Source: Metarhizobium sp964253915 (GTDB taxonomy: Bacteria > Pseudomonadota > Alphaproteobacteria > Rhizobiales > Rhizobiaceae). From it: DNA of 64,000 nt. Shown here piece after piece: positions 7,997-15,819 of this stretch. The DNA is taken from assembly GCF_964253915.1 (NCBI RefSeq), contig NZ_CAXUSG020000008.1, positions 186,001-250,000 on the forward strand. Reading direction: 5' to 3'. The first letter of the stretch is position 1. Each line of letters opens with the position of its first letter. A program made the translations under genes and the position numbers. The notes beneath the pieces were generated by a model. The model did no database searches, was not told the DNA's origin, and saw only the letters and a program-made list of their open reading frames with translations.

Positions 7997-9450
7997 ACGC
8001 CGCTCGCCGGAATGCCGCTGCGCTCCACCTTGCGCGGCGCGGTGAGTTCCTTCCAGGTCGACAGTGCCTTGTTGACGGCGGTGAAAGGCTCGCGCTTGAC
8101 GAATTCGCCATGCCCTTCGCGGGTCTTGACGCTGTCCTCTTCGATAGCGACGACCCCGCGGGTCAGCGTGAAGCGCGGCAGGCCGGTGACCTGCTTGCCT
8201 TCGAAGACGTTATAGTCGATCGCCGATTGCTGCGTCTTGGCGGAAATCGTCTTCGACCGCTTCGGGTCCCAGACGACGATATCGGCATCGGCGCCGACGA
8301 GGATGGCGCCCTTGCGCGGATAGATGTTGAGGATCTTGGCGATGTTGGTGGAGGTCGCAGCCACGAACTCGTTCATGGTGATGCGGCCGGTGTTGACGCC
8401 GTAGGTCCACAGCATCGGCATGCGATCTTCCAGGCCGCCGGTGCCGTTGGGGATCTTGCGGAAATCGCCGACGCCGAAACGCTTCTGCTCGCTGCTGAAG
8501 GCACAATGGTCTGTCGCAACCACCTGCAGCGATCCGGAGGCCAGGCCTGCCCAGAGCGAATCCTGATGGCGCTTGTTGCGGAATGGCGGCGACATCACCC
8601 GGCGGGCGGCATGGTCCCAGTCCTTGTCGAAATATTCGCTTTCATCCAGCGTCAGGTGCTGGATCAGCGGTTCGCCGTAGACACGCATGCCGTTCTGGCG
8701 GGCGCGGCGGATCGCTTCATGCGCCTGTTCGCAGGAGGTGTGCACGACATAGAGCGGCACGCCGGCCATATCGGCGATGATGATGGCGCGGTTCGTCGCT
8801 TCGCCCTCGACCTCGGGCGGGCGGGAATAGGCGTGCGCCTCCGGGCCGTCATTGCCGGCGTCCATCAGCTTCTGCTGCATGGCGGCGACGACGTCGCCAT
8901 TCTCGGCATGCACCAGCGGCAGGGCGCCCAGTTCGGCGCAGCGCTGGAAGGAGGCGAACATCTCGTCGTCATTCACCATCAGCGCGCCCTTGTAGGCCAT
9001 GAAGTGCTTGAAGGTATTGATGCCCTTTTCCTGGACGATCGCCTGCATCTCGTTGAACACCTGCTCGCCCCACCAGGTGATCGCCATGTGGAAAGAATAA
9101 TCGCAGGTCGCCCGCGTCGACTTGTTGTCCCACATGGTCAGCGCTTCGAGCAGCGACTGGCCGGGTGCGGGCAGGGCGAAATCGACGACCATGGTCGTGC
9201 CGCCGGACAGGGCTGCGCGGGTGCCGCTTTCGAAATCGTCCGAGGAATAGGTGCCCATGAACGGCATTTCGAGATGGGTGTGTGGATCGATGCCGCCGGG
9301 CATGACGTAGCAGCCGGATGCGTCCAGCACATCGCCGCCGGACAGGTTCTGGCCGATCTCGACGATCTTGCCACCCTCGATCCGGACGTCCGCCCTGTAG
9401 GACAGGTCGGCGGTGACGATGGTGCCGCCCTTGATGACTTTGCTGCTCAT
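7993..9450 (-). CDS. hydA: Dihydropyrimidinase (D-hydantoinase)
   Basis: A 485-residue cytoplasmic zinc amidohydrolase that opens dihydrouracil/dihydrothymine to N-carbamoyl-beta-amino acids, step two of reductive pyrimidine breakdown. Metal ligands are visible: His57 and His59 in PGGIDPHTHLEMPF, the lysine of FMAYKG (expected to be carboxylated), His181 in LVHAENG, His237 in VVHTS and Asp314 in ATDHCAF. Length and the C-terminal tail (GHGEFVKREPFTAVNK) fit the family. It is encoded beside carbamoyl-amino-acid hydrolase, RutR and PreA/PreT genes. Some relatives act on hydantoins or phenylhydantoin, so the physiological substrate rests on context. Confidence 0.95.
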   Translation of the reverse strand: MSSKVIKGGTIVTADLSYRADVRIEGGKIVEIGQNLSGGDVLDASGCYVMPGGIDPHTHLEMPFMGTYSSDDFESGTRAALSGGTTMVVDFALPAPGQSLLEALTMWDNKSTRATCDYSFHMAITWWGEQVFNEMQAIVQEKGINTFKHFMAYKGALMVNDDEMFASFQRCAELGALPLVHAENGDVVAAMQQKLMDAGNDGPEAHAYSRPPEVEGEATNRAIIIADMAGVPLYVVHTSCEQAHEAIRRARQNGMRVYGEPLIQHLTLDESEYFDKDWDHAARRVMSPPFRNKRHQDSLWAGLASGSLQVVATDHCAFSSEQKRFGVGDFRKIPNGTGGLEDRMPMLWTYGVNTGRITMNEFVAATSTNIAKILNIYPRKGAILVGADADIVVWDPKRSKTISAKTQQSAIDYNVFEGKQVTGLPRFTLTRGVVAIEEDSVKTREGHGEFVKREPFTAVNKALSTWKELTAPRKVERSGIPASGV

Positions 9451-9503
9451 GCGATGCTCCCTTATCTTGATTGCGCCAGCGCCGGTTTCGTTGCCCGTTG
9501 CGC

Positions 9504-10013
9504 TCAGTCCAGCCTCTCGCCCAAGAAGCCCAGTTTCGGCGACCTGTCGCCGGTGTACAGTTCGAGAAAGAAAATCACGCTGTCGATGTCGCCTTCGGGG
9601 ACATACGGATCGATCTCGTAGAAGAACGCCACCACCTCGTCGCAGAGCGCAGGCATCTGCCGATAAAAGTCCGGATGGACATGGTGGACCAGCAGATCGA
9701 TCGGATTGACCGACTCCTTGAGAACATCCCTGTTCTCGCGCACCATCTGCATGGCGTAGCGAACGATGATCTCTTCCGACATCCGCTGGCCGAGCAGGGA
9801 GATCAGATCATGGATATCGAGGGAGCAAAGTGCGGTTGTCAAACACCGCTCCACCCGGCCGATCAGACCGCCGGCCCCAAGATTCTTCGACTCGTGCACC
9901 CATCCATCCAGCTCAACCAGCGACTTGTTTGCATCGATGACCACGACGTTCTCCTCCAGAGACCATCCCATCATCCATGTTAGCGCGTGTGCGGCGGGGG
10001 CGATACCTAGCAT
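9504..10013 (-). CDS. Conserved-looking hypothetical protein
   Basis: A 169-residue protein that I do not recognise. The chosen ATG at 10013 follows a near-perfect GGAGG with seven bases of spacing, better than the ATGs at 9974/9971. The sequence is acidic and mixed alpha/beta, with no signal peptide or membrane span apart from a slightly hydrophobic first 15 residues. Distinct stretches are ENVVVIDANKSLVELDGWVH and EVVAFFYEIDPYVPEGDID. It overlaps the stop of the upstream DUF559 gene by seven bases and ends 53 bp before hydA, so it probably travels with the pyrimidine operon. Confidence 0.7.
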   Translation of the reverse strand: MLGIAPAAHALTWMMGWSLEENVVVIDANKSLVELDGWVHESKNLGAGGLIGRVERCLTTALCSLDIHDLISLLGQRMSEEIIVRYAMQMVRENRDVLKESVNPIDLLVHHVHPDFYRQMPALCDEVVAFFYEIDPYVPEGDIDSVIFFLELYTGDRSPKLGFLGERLD

Positions 10014-10450
10014 GTGGTGGCCTCCGTGATGTTCGGTTGTCGGGCGGGGTAAAATCGCAAAGCCGTGTCCTGTGCTTGGAGCTGGCCCGTGAGAGCCGCC
10101 AGGATGGTTTCAAGCACGGCGCGCCGTTCTTTCAATATCTCCTCGTTCCAGAAACGAATAACGGCATAACCCTTTGCATTCAGCCAATGCGTCCGCAAAA
10201 TGTCCGTGCGAGATTGCGCATGCTGACTGCCATCAACTTCGACGACCAGCCGATGCTCACGACAAAGGAAGTCGGCGATGTAAGGCCCGAGCGGAATTTG
10301 ACGGGAGAACTTGTAACCGTTGAGGCGACGGTTCCTAAGATCACTCCATAGCCGGTATTCGGCTTCCTGGTCGTTCTGGCGAAGGTTGCGGGCTTGTGTA
10401 GTTTTGCCCGGCAGGCGCTTTGTGACAGCGTTCTTCAGGTTGTCCGGCAT
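10007..10450 (-). CDS. DUF559-type endonuclease-fold protein
   Basis: A 147-residue protein with the DUF559/Vsr-like PD-(D/E)XK layout: a basic N-terminus (residues 1-30), then EAEYRLWSDLRNRRLNGYKF, and the probable active-site strand pair IADFLCREHRLVVEVDGSQH (Asp of ADF, Glu and Asp of VEVDG). The helical end is typical. Such proteins are common as solitary genes in rhizobial genomes and are suspected nucleases of unknown role. The ATG has AAAAGG upstream. Its position inside a catabolic cluster, with RIME-like repeats directly upstream, suggests insertion into the region rather than a pyrimidine function. Confidence 0.85.
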   Translation of the reverse strand: MPDNLKNAVTKRLPGKTTQARNLRQNDQEAEYRLWSDLRNRRLNGYKFSRQIPLGPYIADFLCREHRLVVEVDGSQHAQSRTDILRTHWLNAKGYAVIRFWNEEILKERRAVLETILAALTGQLQAQDTALRFYPARQPNITEATTC

Positions 10451-10487
10451 GGAGAACCTTTTCGGACGTTTGGCGCTTGCGGTGAAG

Positions 10488-10668
10488 ACCCCCTCATCCG
10501 GCGCTGCGCGCCACCTTCTCCCCGCCGGGGAGAAGGGGGAGGACGCCTTGCTGCTGGAAGGTCAATTGCTAGGGTAGCGTTCTGACGCTTCTTGTCTTTC
10601 GGCGAGCGGTCAGCAAAAGCCCCCTTCTCCCCAGCGGGGAGAAGGTGCCGGCAGGCGGATGAGGGGGC
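10488..10668. repeat. Inverted pair of RIME-like palindromic repeats
   Basis: Two copies of a rhizobial palindromic repeat face each other. The left copy (10488-10540) runs from CCCCCTCATCCG to GGGGAGAAGGGGGA. The right copy (10620-10668) reads CCCCTTCTCC to GGCGGATGAGGGGG. About 80 bp of unrelated sequence lies between them. Each copy has its own internal CTTCTCCCC/GGGGAGAAG hairpin, and the pair could form a large cruciform or a transcription stop between the aldolase and DUF559 genes. Confidence 0.8.
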
Positions 10669-10735
10669 TGCCCACTCCAGCGAAAAACGAGCACCCGTCA
10701 CGCGCCTTATGGTGTTGTCCGCATGCCGTACCCCA

Positions 10736-11497
10736 TCAATCCGCATAACTCGGGTCCTCGCGGTCGAGAATGCGTTTCATCTCGTCGAAATGGGCAAAGC
10801 TGGCGCCCTTGTAGGCATCCCATTCCGCAGCGGTCTGTTCGGCGATGTCGTCGGACATCACCGAAAGCGGCTGGCCGGTGGAATAGGCGAGCACCATGGT
10901 CTGGGCCGCACGCTCCAGGTAATAGATGTTGTCGAAGGCCTCCGCCACCGTGGGAGCCACGACGGTGACGCCGTGGTTGCCCATCATGACGGCGGAGTGA
11001 TTGCCGATGGTGGCGGCGATGCGTTCACCTTCCGATTCCTCCGTGGCGATGCCGCCGAAGGAGAGGTCGATTGCCATGCGGTTGTAGAACCGCGCAGTGT
11101 TCTGGTCGATCGGCTTGATCGACGGGTCCTTGAGGCCGGCCAGCGCTGTCGCATAGGGCGGATGCAGGTGCAACGCGACGCGGGCGTGCGGCACATGCCG
11201 GTGGATCGCCGAATGGATCGACCAGGCGGACGGATCGGGCGCATCCGGACGCTTCATGATCTCCTTGTCGTCGGCGTCGAGCAGCAGCAGATCGCTTGCC
11301 CTGATCAGGCCGAAATGCCGCCAGCGCGGGTTGACGAGGAATTGCCTGCCATCGGCGGAAACCGCGGCGCTGAAATGATTGGCGACGGCCTCGTGCCAAC
11401 CGGCACGGGCGGCGAGGCGGAAGGCGGCGGCGAGATCGATCCTGAGCTGCCTTTCGTCCGTCGCGTCTGATGCGGTGATCGTTGCTGCGACGTTCAT
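10736..11497 (-). CDS. Class II aldolase/adducin-family protein
   Basis: A 253-residue protein of the class II aldolase/adducin fold, relatives of which cleave sugar phosphates or act as epimerases through a zinc site. Expected ligand histidines are seen in ALHLHPPYATAL and in MMGNHGVTVVAPT, with a conserved N-terminal AVANHFSAAV. The ATG at 11497 has GGAG just upstream and lies four bases after the stop of the carbamoyl-amino-acid hydrolase, so the two are co-translated. A role in processing the malonic or methylmalonic semialdehyde branch is possible, but no precedent is known to me. Confidence 0.85.
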   Translation of the reverse strand: MNVAATITASDATDERQLRIDLAAAFRLAARAGWHEAVANHFSAAVSADGRQFLVNPRWRHFGLIRASDLLLLDADDKEIMKRPDAPDPSAWSIHSAIHRHVPHARVALHLHPPYATALAGLKDPSIKPIDQNTARFYNRMAIDLSFGGIATEESEGERIAATIGNHSAVMMGNHGVTVVAPTVAEAFDNIYYLERAAQTMVLAYSTGQPLSVMSDDIAEQTAAEWDAYKGASFAHFDEMKRILDREDPSYAD

Positions 11498-11501
11498 GGC
11501 T

Positions 11502-12755
11502 TCACTCCACGATTTCGGCGGTTTCCAGGACGGCATGGAACAGCACGTCGGCACCCGCCGCCGCCCATTCCTTCGAAATTTCTTCTGCCTCGTTGTGCGA
11601 CAGGCCGCCGACGCAGGGGCAGAAGATCATCGTTGCCGGCGCCACCTTGGCGGCCCAGCAGGCATCATGGCCGGCGCCGGAGATGACGTTCATGTGGCTG
11701 TAGCCGAGCCGTTCGGCGGCGTCGCGCACGGATGTCACCAGCTTCGGGTCGAAGGTCACGGGGTCGAAATGGCCGACGGCTTCCACCGCACAACCGACGC
11801 CGAGCGCCTCGCAGATCTTCGGCGCCTCCGCCTCGATTTTCGCCCGCATGCGGTCGAGCTTTTCCTGTTCGGGGGAGCGGATGTCGACGGTGAAGACCAC
11901 CTTGCCCGGAAGCACGTTGCGGGAATTGGGCGAGAAGAACACCTGGCCGACGCCGCCGACGGCGCCCGGCTGTTCCGACATCGCCACGCCCTGGACCATT
12001 TCCAGGATGCGCGACATGGCAAGCCCGGCATTGACGCGCATGGCCATCGGCGTCGAGCCTGTATGGGCCTCGCGGCCGGTCAGCGTGAATTCCAGCCACC
12101 ACAGGCCCTGGCCATGGGTGACGACGCCGATCTGCTTGTTTTCGGCTTCGAGGATCGGCCCCTGTTCGATGTGGTATTCGAAATAGGCGTGCATCTTGCG
12201 GGCGCCGACCTCCTCGTCGCCCAGCCAGCCGATGCGCTTCAGCTCGTCGCCGTAGGTCTTGCCTTCGGGGTCCTTGCGGCCATAGGCATAATCGAGATCG
12301 TGGATGCCGGCGAAGACGCCTGAGGCGAGCATGGCGGGGGCGAAGCGGGCGCCTTCCTCGTTGGCCCAGTTGGTGACGACGATCGGACGTTTGGTCTTGA
12401 TGCCGAGGTCGTTCATGGTGTGCACCACTTCCAGCGCGCCGAGCACGCCGAGAACGCCGTCATACTTGCCGCCGGTCGGCTGGGTGTCGAGATGGCTGCC
12501 GACGTAAACGGGCAAGGCATCCGGATCGGTGCCCGGGCGGGTGGCGAACATGGTGCCCATCTTGTCGACGCCCATGCTCAGGCCGGCGGCATCGCACCAT
12601 GACTTGAAGAGATCGCGCCCCTGCTTGTCCGCATCCGTCAGCGTCTGGCGATTGTTGCCGCCGGCGATGCCGGGGCCGATCTTCGCCATGTCCATGAGAC
12701 TGTCCCAGAGGCGGTCGCCATTGATGCGCAAGTTCTCGCCAGGTGCTGCCACCAT
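11502..12755 (-). CDS. Zn-dependent N-carbamoyl-amino-acid hydrolase / beta-ureidopropionase (M20 family)
   Basis: A 417-residue M20/AmaB-HyuC-type amidohydrolase, the likely third step of reductive pyrimidine degradation: N-carbamoyl-beta-alanine to beta-alanine, CO2 and ammonia. Di-metal ligands are visible in VGSHLDTQPTGGKYDG (His, then Asp), NWANEEGARF (Glu-Glu), YHIEQGP (His) and GGLSHNEAE (His). The dimerisation lid carries GREAHTGSTPM. SGAGHDA near residue 360 is also typical. Allantoate amidohydrolase is the main alternative, but no purine gene is nearby. It is the first gene leftward from the RutR-type regulator, and a RutR-like operator lies in its promoter. Confidence 0.9.
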   Translation of the reverse strand: MVAAPGENLRINGDRLWDSLMDMAKIGPGIAGGNNRQTLTDADKQGRDLFKSWCDAAGLSMGVDKMGTMFATRPGTDPDALPVYVGSHLDTQPTGGKYDGVLGVLGALEVVHTMNDLGIKTKRPIVVTNWANEEGARFAPAMLASGVFAGIHDLDYAYGRKDPEGKTYGDELKRIGWLGDEEVGARKMHAYFEYHIEQGPILEAENKQIGVVTHGQGLWWLEFTLTGREAHTGSTPMAMRVNAGLAMSRILEMVQGVAMSEQPGAVGGVGQVFFSPNSRNVLPGKVVFTVDIRSPEQEKLDRMRAKIEAEAPKICEALGVGCAVEAVGHFDPVTFDPKLVTSVRDAAERLGYSHMNVISGAGHDACWAAKVAPATMIFCPCVGGLSHNEAEEISKEWAAAGADVLFHAVLETAEIVE

Positions 12756-12871
12756 TTCTTAATCCTCACCAGTTCGCCGGCTGTTCCATCCGGTTTTTCA
12801 CCCCGCCGCGGTGTTATTGTTCTTCCGTCGGCGGGATATCGTTGTTGCCTTTGTTCGGCATCTGTTGATAA

Positions 12872-12888
12872 TTTGACCGATTGGTAAA
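12872..12888. promoter_or_regulatory. RutR-like operator between the hydrolase and rutR genes
   Basis: TTTGACCGATTGGTAAA closely matches the E. coli RutR consensus TTGACCA-N2-TGGTCAA (14 of 16 positions counting the spacer). It lies between the divergent hydrolase (start 12755) and rutR (start 13032), suited to repress both. A related site, TTTATCAAACGGTAAA, lies at 18568 before preT; together they suggest TTTACC-N4-GGTAAA as the local consensus. Confidence 0.7.
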
Positions 12889-13031
12889 TTACAACTTCTC
12901 AAGCGGCACTCAAGACGGAAAAGTCGAAAAATAACGACAAAATAAAAGTCATTTGCCCAAAAGTAAGTCAATGGCGGGCAAAGAGTAAACTTGAGGAAAA
13001 GAGTTGAATTATAACGGGAATCGGAAACGCC

Positions 13032-13730
13032 ATGGCGATACCCAGGGCCGCGAAGACACAGCGCCGGACGCGCATTCAGGAAGAGAAGGGCGAGCAGATT
13101 CTGGAGGCTGCCCTGGAGGTGTTTTCCCAGCATGGTTTTCGTGGCACGACCATCGATCAGATCGCCGAAGTGGCCGGCATGTCGAAGCCGAACCTGCTCT
13201 ATTATTTCCGTACCAAGGAGGCGATGCACCGCGCCCTGATCGACCGGGTGCTGGATACCTGGCTCGATCCGCTCAGGGCTTTCGATGCCGAAGGCAATCC
13301 GGAATCCGAGATCCGCAGCTACATCAGGCGCAAGCTGGAGATGGCGCGGGATTTTCCGCGCGAAAGCCGGTTGTTCGCCAACGAGGTGCTGCAGGGCGCG
13401 CCGCATATCGAAGATGAGCTGAAGGGGCCACTCAAGTCGCTGGTGGATGAAAAGGCCGAGGTTATCCGCGCCTGGGCGCGGGCCGGCAAGATCGCCAAAT
13501 GTGATCCCTACCACCTGATCTTCTCGATCTGGTCGACGACGCAGCATTATGCCGACTTCGACGTGCAGGTGCGGGCGGTTCTGGGGCAGAGCCTGTCGGG
13601 CGACGGACGGTTCGAGGATGCGGCGCGATTTCTGGAGCAGCTTTTTGTCGACGGGCTCATTTCGCCACGCCTCAGCCCGCCGGCAGAGGCCGAGGTGTCG
13701 AGCGAAGGGCAAACGGTGGTTGACGGCTGA
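13032..13730 (+). CDS. rutR: TetR-family regulator of pyrimidine degradation (RutR-like)
   Basis: A 232-residue TetR regulator. The N-terminal helix-turn-helix is GTTIDQIAEVAGMSKPNLLYYF. The C-terminal domain keeps RutR landmarks: RKLEMARDFPRESRLFANEVLQGAP, VDEKAEVIRAWARAGKI and IWSTTQHYADFDVQV. In E. coli RutR binds uracil and controls the rut operon and carAB; here it is divergent from the carbamoyl-amino-acid hydrolase gene and should repress the reductive pathway instead. The matched operators at 12872 and 18568 support this. The ATG at 13032 is preceded by GGAA. Confidence 0.9.
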   Translation: MAIPRAAKTQRRTRIQEEKGEQILEAALEVFSQHGFRGTTIDQIAEVAGMSKPNLLYYFRTKEAMHRALIDRVLDTWLDPLRAFDAEGNPESEIRSYIRRKLEMARDFPRESRLFANEVLQGAPHIEDELKGPLKSLVDEKAEVIRAWARAGKIAKCDPYHLIFSIWSTTQHYADFDVQVRAVLGQSLSGDGRFEDAARFLEQLFVDGLISPRLSPPAEAEVSSEGQTVVDG

Positions 13731-13788
13731 AATGCAGCGTGCCCGCCGATGAGGCGCGCGCCGGAGCAGCGTGATGCTTAAAACCTGT

Positions 13789-13823
13789 TGGAAAAACTAA
13801 TGGCGCCGGTCATGCCGGCGCCA
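13789..13823 (-). terminator. Rho-independent terminator of glnII
   Basis: A perfect 9-bp stem TGGCGCCGG/CCGGCGCCA with a five-base loop, followed leftward by TTAGTTTTT. It lies 25 bp after the glnII stop and separates it from the convergent rutR. Confidence 0.85.
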
Positions 13824-13847
13824 TCGTTGTCACTGTCGTTCTGGAAA

Positions 13848-14888
13848 TCAGGCTGCTGCCGAAGCGCTGCCGGAGATCTCGACTTCCGAGATCGTCTTCA
13901 GAACCTGCGAAGCGATCTGGTAGGGGTCGCCCTGGGAGTTCGGGCGGCGATCTTCAAGGTAGCCCTTGTAGTCGTTCTTCACGAAGGAGTGCGGAACGCG
14001 GATCGAGGCGCCACGGTCGGCAACGCCGTAGGAAAACTTGTTCCACGGAGCCGTTTCGTGCTTGCCAGTCAGGCGCAGGTGGTTGTCCGGGCCGTAAACG
14101 TCGATATGTGCCTGCAGGTTCTTGTCGAACTGCGCCATCAGCGCTTCGAAGTAGGCCTTGCCGCCGACGGTACGCATGTATTCGGTCGAGAAGTTGCAGT
14201 GCATCCCCGAGCCGTTCCAGTCGGTGTCGCCGAGCGGCTTGCAATGGAATTCGATGTCGACGCCGTACTTTTCCGTCAGGCGGAGTAGCAGGTAGCGTGC
14301 CATCCAGACTTCGTCGGCAGCCTTCTTGGAGCCCTTGCCGAAAACCTGGAATTCCCACTGGCCCTTGGCCACTTCGGCGTTGATGCCTTCGTGGTTGATG
14401 CCGGCGGCGAGGCAGAGGTCGAGATGTTCTTCAACGATTTCGCGAGCGACGTCGCCGACGTTCTTGTAGCCGACGCCGGTGTAGTACGGACCCTGCGGAG
14501 CCGGGTAGCCCTGGTCCGGGAAGCCGAGCGGGCGACCGTTCTGGTAGAAGAAGTATTCCTGTTCGAAGCCGAACCATGCGCCTTCGTCATCCAGGATGGT
14601 GGCGCGGGCGTTCGACGGATGCGGCGTGACGCCATCGGGCATCATGACTTCGCACATGACGAGAACGCCATTGGTGCGGGCCGGATCGGGATAAAGCGCA
14701 ACGGGCTTCAATACGCAGTCGGAGCTGCGGCCTTCGGCCTGCATGGTCGAAGAGCCGTCAAAGCCCCAGAGCGGAAGCTGTTCGAGCGTCGGGAAATCGG
14801 CGAATTCCTTGATCTGCGTCTTGCCGCGCAGGTTCGGAGTGGGGGTGTACCCGTCGAGCCAGATGTACTCGAGCTTATATTTTGTCAT
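13848..14888 (-). CDS. glnII: Glutamine synthetase type II (eukaryotic-type GSII)
   Basis: A 346-residue octameric-type glutamine synthetase, the thermolabile GSII of rhizobia, which joins ammonia and glutamate using ATP under nitrogen limitation. It begins MTKYKLEYIWLDGYTPTPNL (ATG at 14888). It shows the beta-grasp region with LPLWGFDGSST, GFEQEYFF (metal-binding glutamates), GINHEGINAEVAKGQWEFQ, and NGSGMHCNFST with the ammonia/ATP-site loop. No adenylylation tyrosine motif is expected in this class. A sigma-54 promoter lies at 14983, and translation is expected to be inhibited by GstI, encoded divergently at 15352. Confidence 0.97.
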   Translation of the reverse strand: MTKYKLEYIWLDGYTPTPNLRGKTQIKEFADFPTLEQLPLWGFDGSSTMQAEGRSSDCVLKPVALYPDPARTNGVLVMCEVMMPDGVTPHPSNARATILDDEGAWFGFEQEYFFYQNGRPLGFPDQGYPAPQGPYYTGVGYKNVGDVAREIVEEHLDLCLAAGINHEGINAEVAKGQWEFQVFGKGSKKAADEVWMARYLLLRLTEKYGVDIEFHCKPLGDTDWNGSGMHCNFSTEYMRTVGGKAYFEALMAQFDKNLQAHIDVYGPDNHLRLTGKHETAPWNKFSYGVADRGASIRVPHSFVKNDYKGYLEDRRPNSQGDPYQIASQVLKTISEVEISGSASAAA

Positions 14889-14982
14889 TTGCGAGTCTCT
14901 CATACGTGAAGGTGTGAGCAAATCCTCAAGTGAGCCAGATCGCTGAAAGCGAGGTCGACCAACACCGGACAGCATTACTGAC

Positions 14983-14997
14983 GCATTTTGCGTGCCA
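14983..14997 (-). promoter_or_regulatory. Sigma-54 promoter of glnII
   Basis: Read leftward, TGGCACGCAAAATGC has GG at -24 and GC at -12 with ten bases between, matching TGGCAC-N5-TTGC closely. Transcription should start near 14971, giving a leader of about 83 nt, the expected target for GstI action. NtrC-dependent sigma-54 control of glnII is established in rhizobia. Confidence 0.85.
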
Positions 14998-15219
14998 GTT
15001 CGGAGGTTGCCGGTAAGAATCACGAAAGATTCACAAAGTGCATGTCGTTGTTTTCTTTTTACGACGCATTTTTTTAATTTTAGACTTTGCTGTTTTTCTT
15101 ATTTTTTCGGAAAAATTGACGATTCATGATCGAGAATCCGCAAAACGGCTTCGTTTTTTTGGAAAAACTGACGAAAAAATCAGAAAATCAGGCAAAAAAT
15201 CGAAAAATCAGGCCATTTT

Positions 15220-15236
15220 TGCAAAGTGCTATGGCA
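15220..15236. promoter_or_regulatory. Candidate NtrC-binding site overlapping the gstI promoter
   Basis: TGCAAAGTGCTATGGCA has the TGC-N11-GCA symmetry of NtrC boxes, extended to TTTTGC...GCAAAA. It lies about 225 bp upstream of the glnII promoter and overlaps a possible gstI -35 (TGGCAA, 17 bp before TATATT at 15255). In Rhizobium leguminosarum NtrC activates glnII and represses gstI, and this geometry fits that. Confidence 0.55.
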
Positions 15237-15351
15237 AAATCAGAGGAATGGGCATATATTGATAAAAAAGAGAGCAAGATGATTAAAATATAGGCAAATA
15301 TAGATCGCTGCGTGATGATAGGATGTGCGGCGGTTTTGGAAAGGTGAAAAG

Positions 15352-15543
15352 ATGGACACGGGTTTTCATCAGCAGACTGCCAAGATCTACCAATTCCCGC
15401 TGCGCGGTCGCCGGCGTTTCGATGACGTGCGTGCTGCCTTGATGAGCGATCTCGAAAAGTTCGAGACCGGCCCTGCGGTGATCGATACATGCTGGTATCA
15501 CGACGAAGCCGTGCGCGACGGCGATCACGGCGCCAAGCGCTGA
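15352..15543 (+). CDS. gstI: Glutamine synthetase translation inhibitor GstI
   Basis: A 63-residue protein (MDTGFHQQTAKIYQFPLRGR then RFDD), the size of the Rhizobium leguminosarum GstI that blocks translation of glnII mRNA. It belongs to the small basic DUF2735-type family. The ATG at 15352 has GGAAAGG upstream. It is divergent from glnII, as in other rhizobia. It should be made when nitrogen is ample and repressed by phosphorylated NtrC through the box at 15220. Confidence 0.9.
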   Translation: MDTGFHQQTAKIYQFPLRGRRRFDDVRAALMSDLEKFETGPAVIDTCWYHDEAVRDGDHGAKR

Positions 15544-15577
15544 ACATGACTGCATGATCCGGTTCGCCGGACGAAAA

Positions 15578-15599
15578 AGGGGAGCGTGTCGGCTCCCCT
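15578..15599. terminator. Hairpin downstream of gstI
   Basis: AGGGGAGC/GCTCCCCT form a perfect 8-bp stem with a six-base loop 35 bp after the gstI stop. A T-run follows only on the - strand (TTTTTCG). It may end gstI weakly, act as a back-up stop for preTA read-through, or both. Confidence 0.5.
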
Positions 15600-15733
15600 C
15601 AGCCTGTCAATCGTGATGGCTGTTTAAAACCTCGCGGCGGGTTGATGCCGTATCCCATACGTTTTTTATGATGCGGGACGCCCTATCCAGAGGGAGGGGC
15701 AGATTTCGCGTCGATGTCCTTTGGCGCTGTTGC

Positions 15734-15761
15734 CAAAAAAACAGGATGCCGGAGCATCCTG
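15734..15761 (-). terminator. Rho-independent terminator of preT-preA
   Basis: Leftward, CAGGATGC-TCCG-GCATCCTG is followed by seven T residues. It lies about 60 bp after the preA stop at 15820. Confidence 0.85.
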
Positions 15762-15819
15762 TCGAGACTGGAGGAGGAATTGCGGGCTGCGCGGCGGGAG
15801 CGCCGGCAGCCTCGTTTTG

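Larger units (their letters stand above)
14889..15351. promoter_or_regulatory. AT-rich divergent regulatory region of glnII and gstI
   Basis: This 463-bp gap contrasts sharply with the GC-rich surroundings; 15038-15310 is dominated by A and T tracts. It holds the sigma-54 promoter of glnII (14983), an NtrC-like box (15220) and the leader of gstI. Direct repeats are present: TTTTTT-Y-GGAAAAA-Y-TGACGA at 15103-15122 and 15155-15174, 52 bp apart, and AAAATCAGGC at 15184 and 15204. A-tract phasing could bend DNA and bring NtrC to the promoter. Confidence 0.7.

Noticed and set aside
12798..13712. A leftward frame running from the hydrolase-rutR gap through rutR
   Set aside because: No ribosome site and no domain; it covers the TetR gene with an intact HTH and conserved C-terminus.
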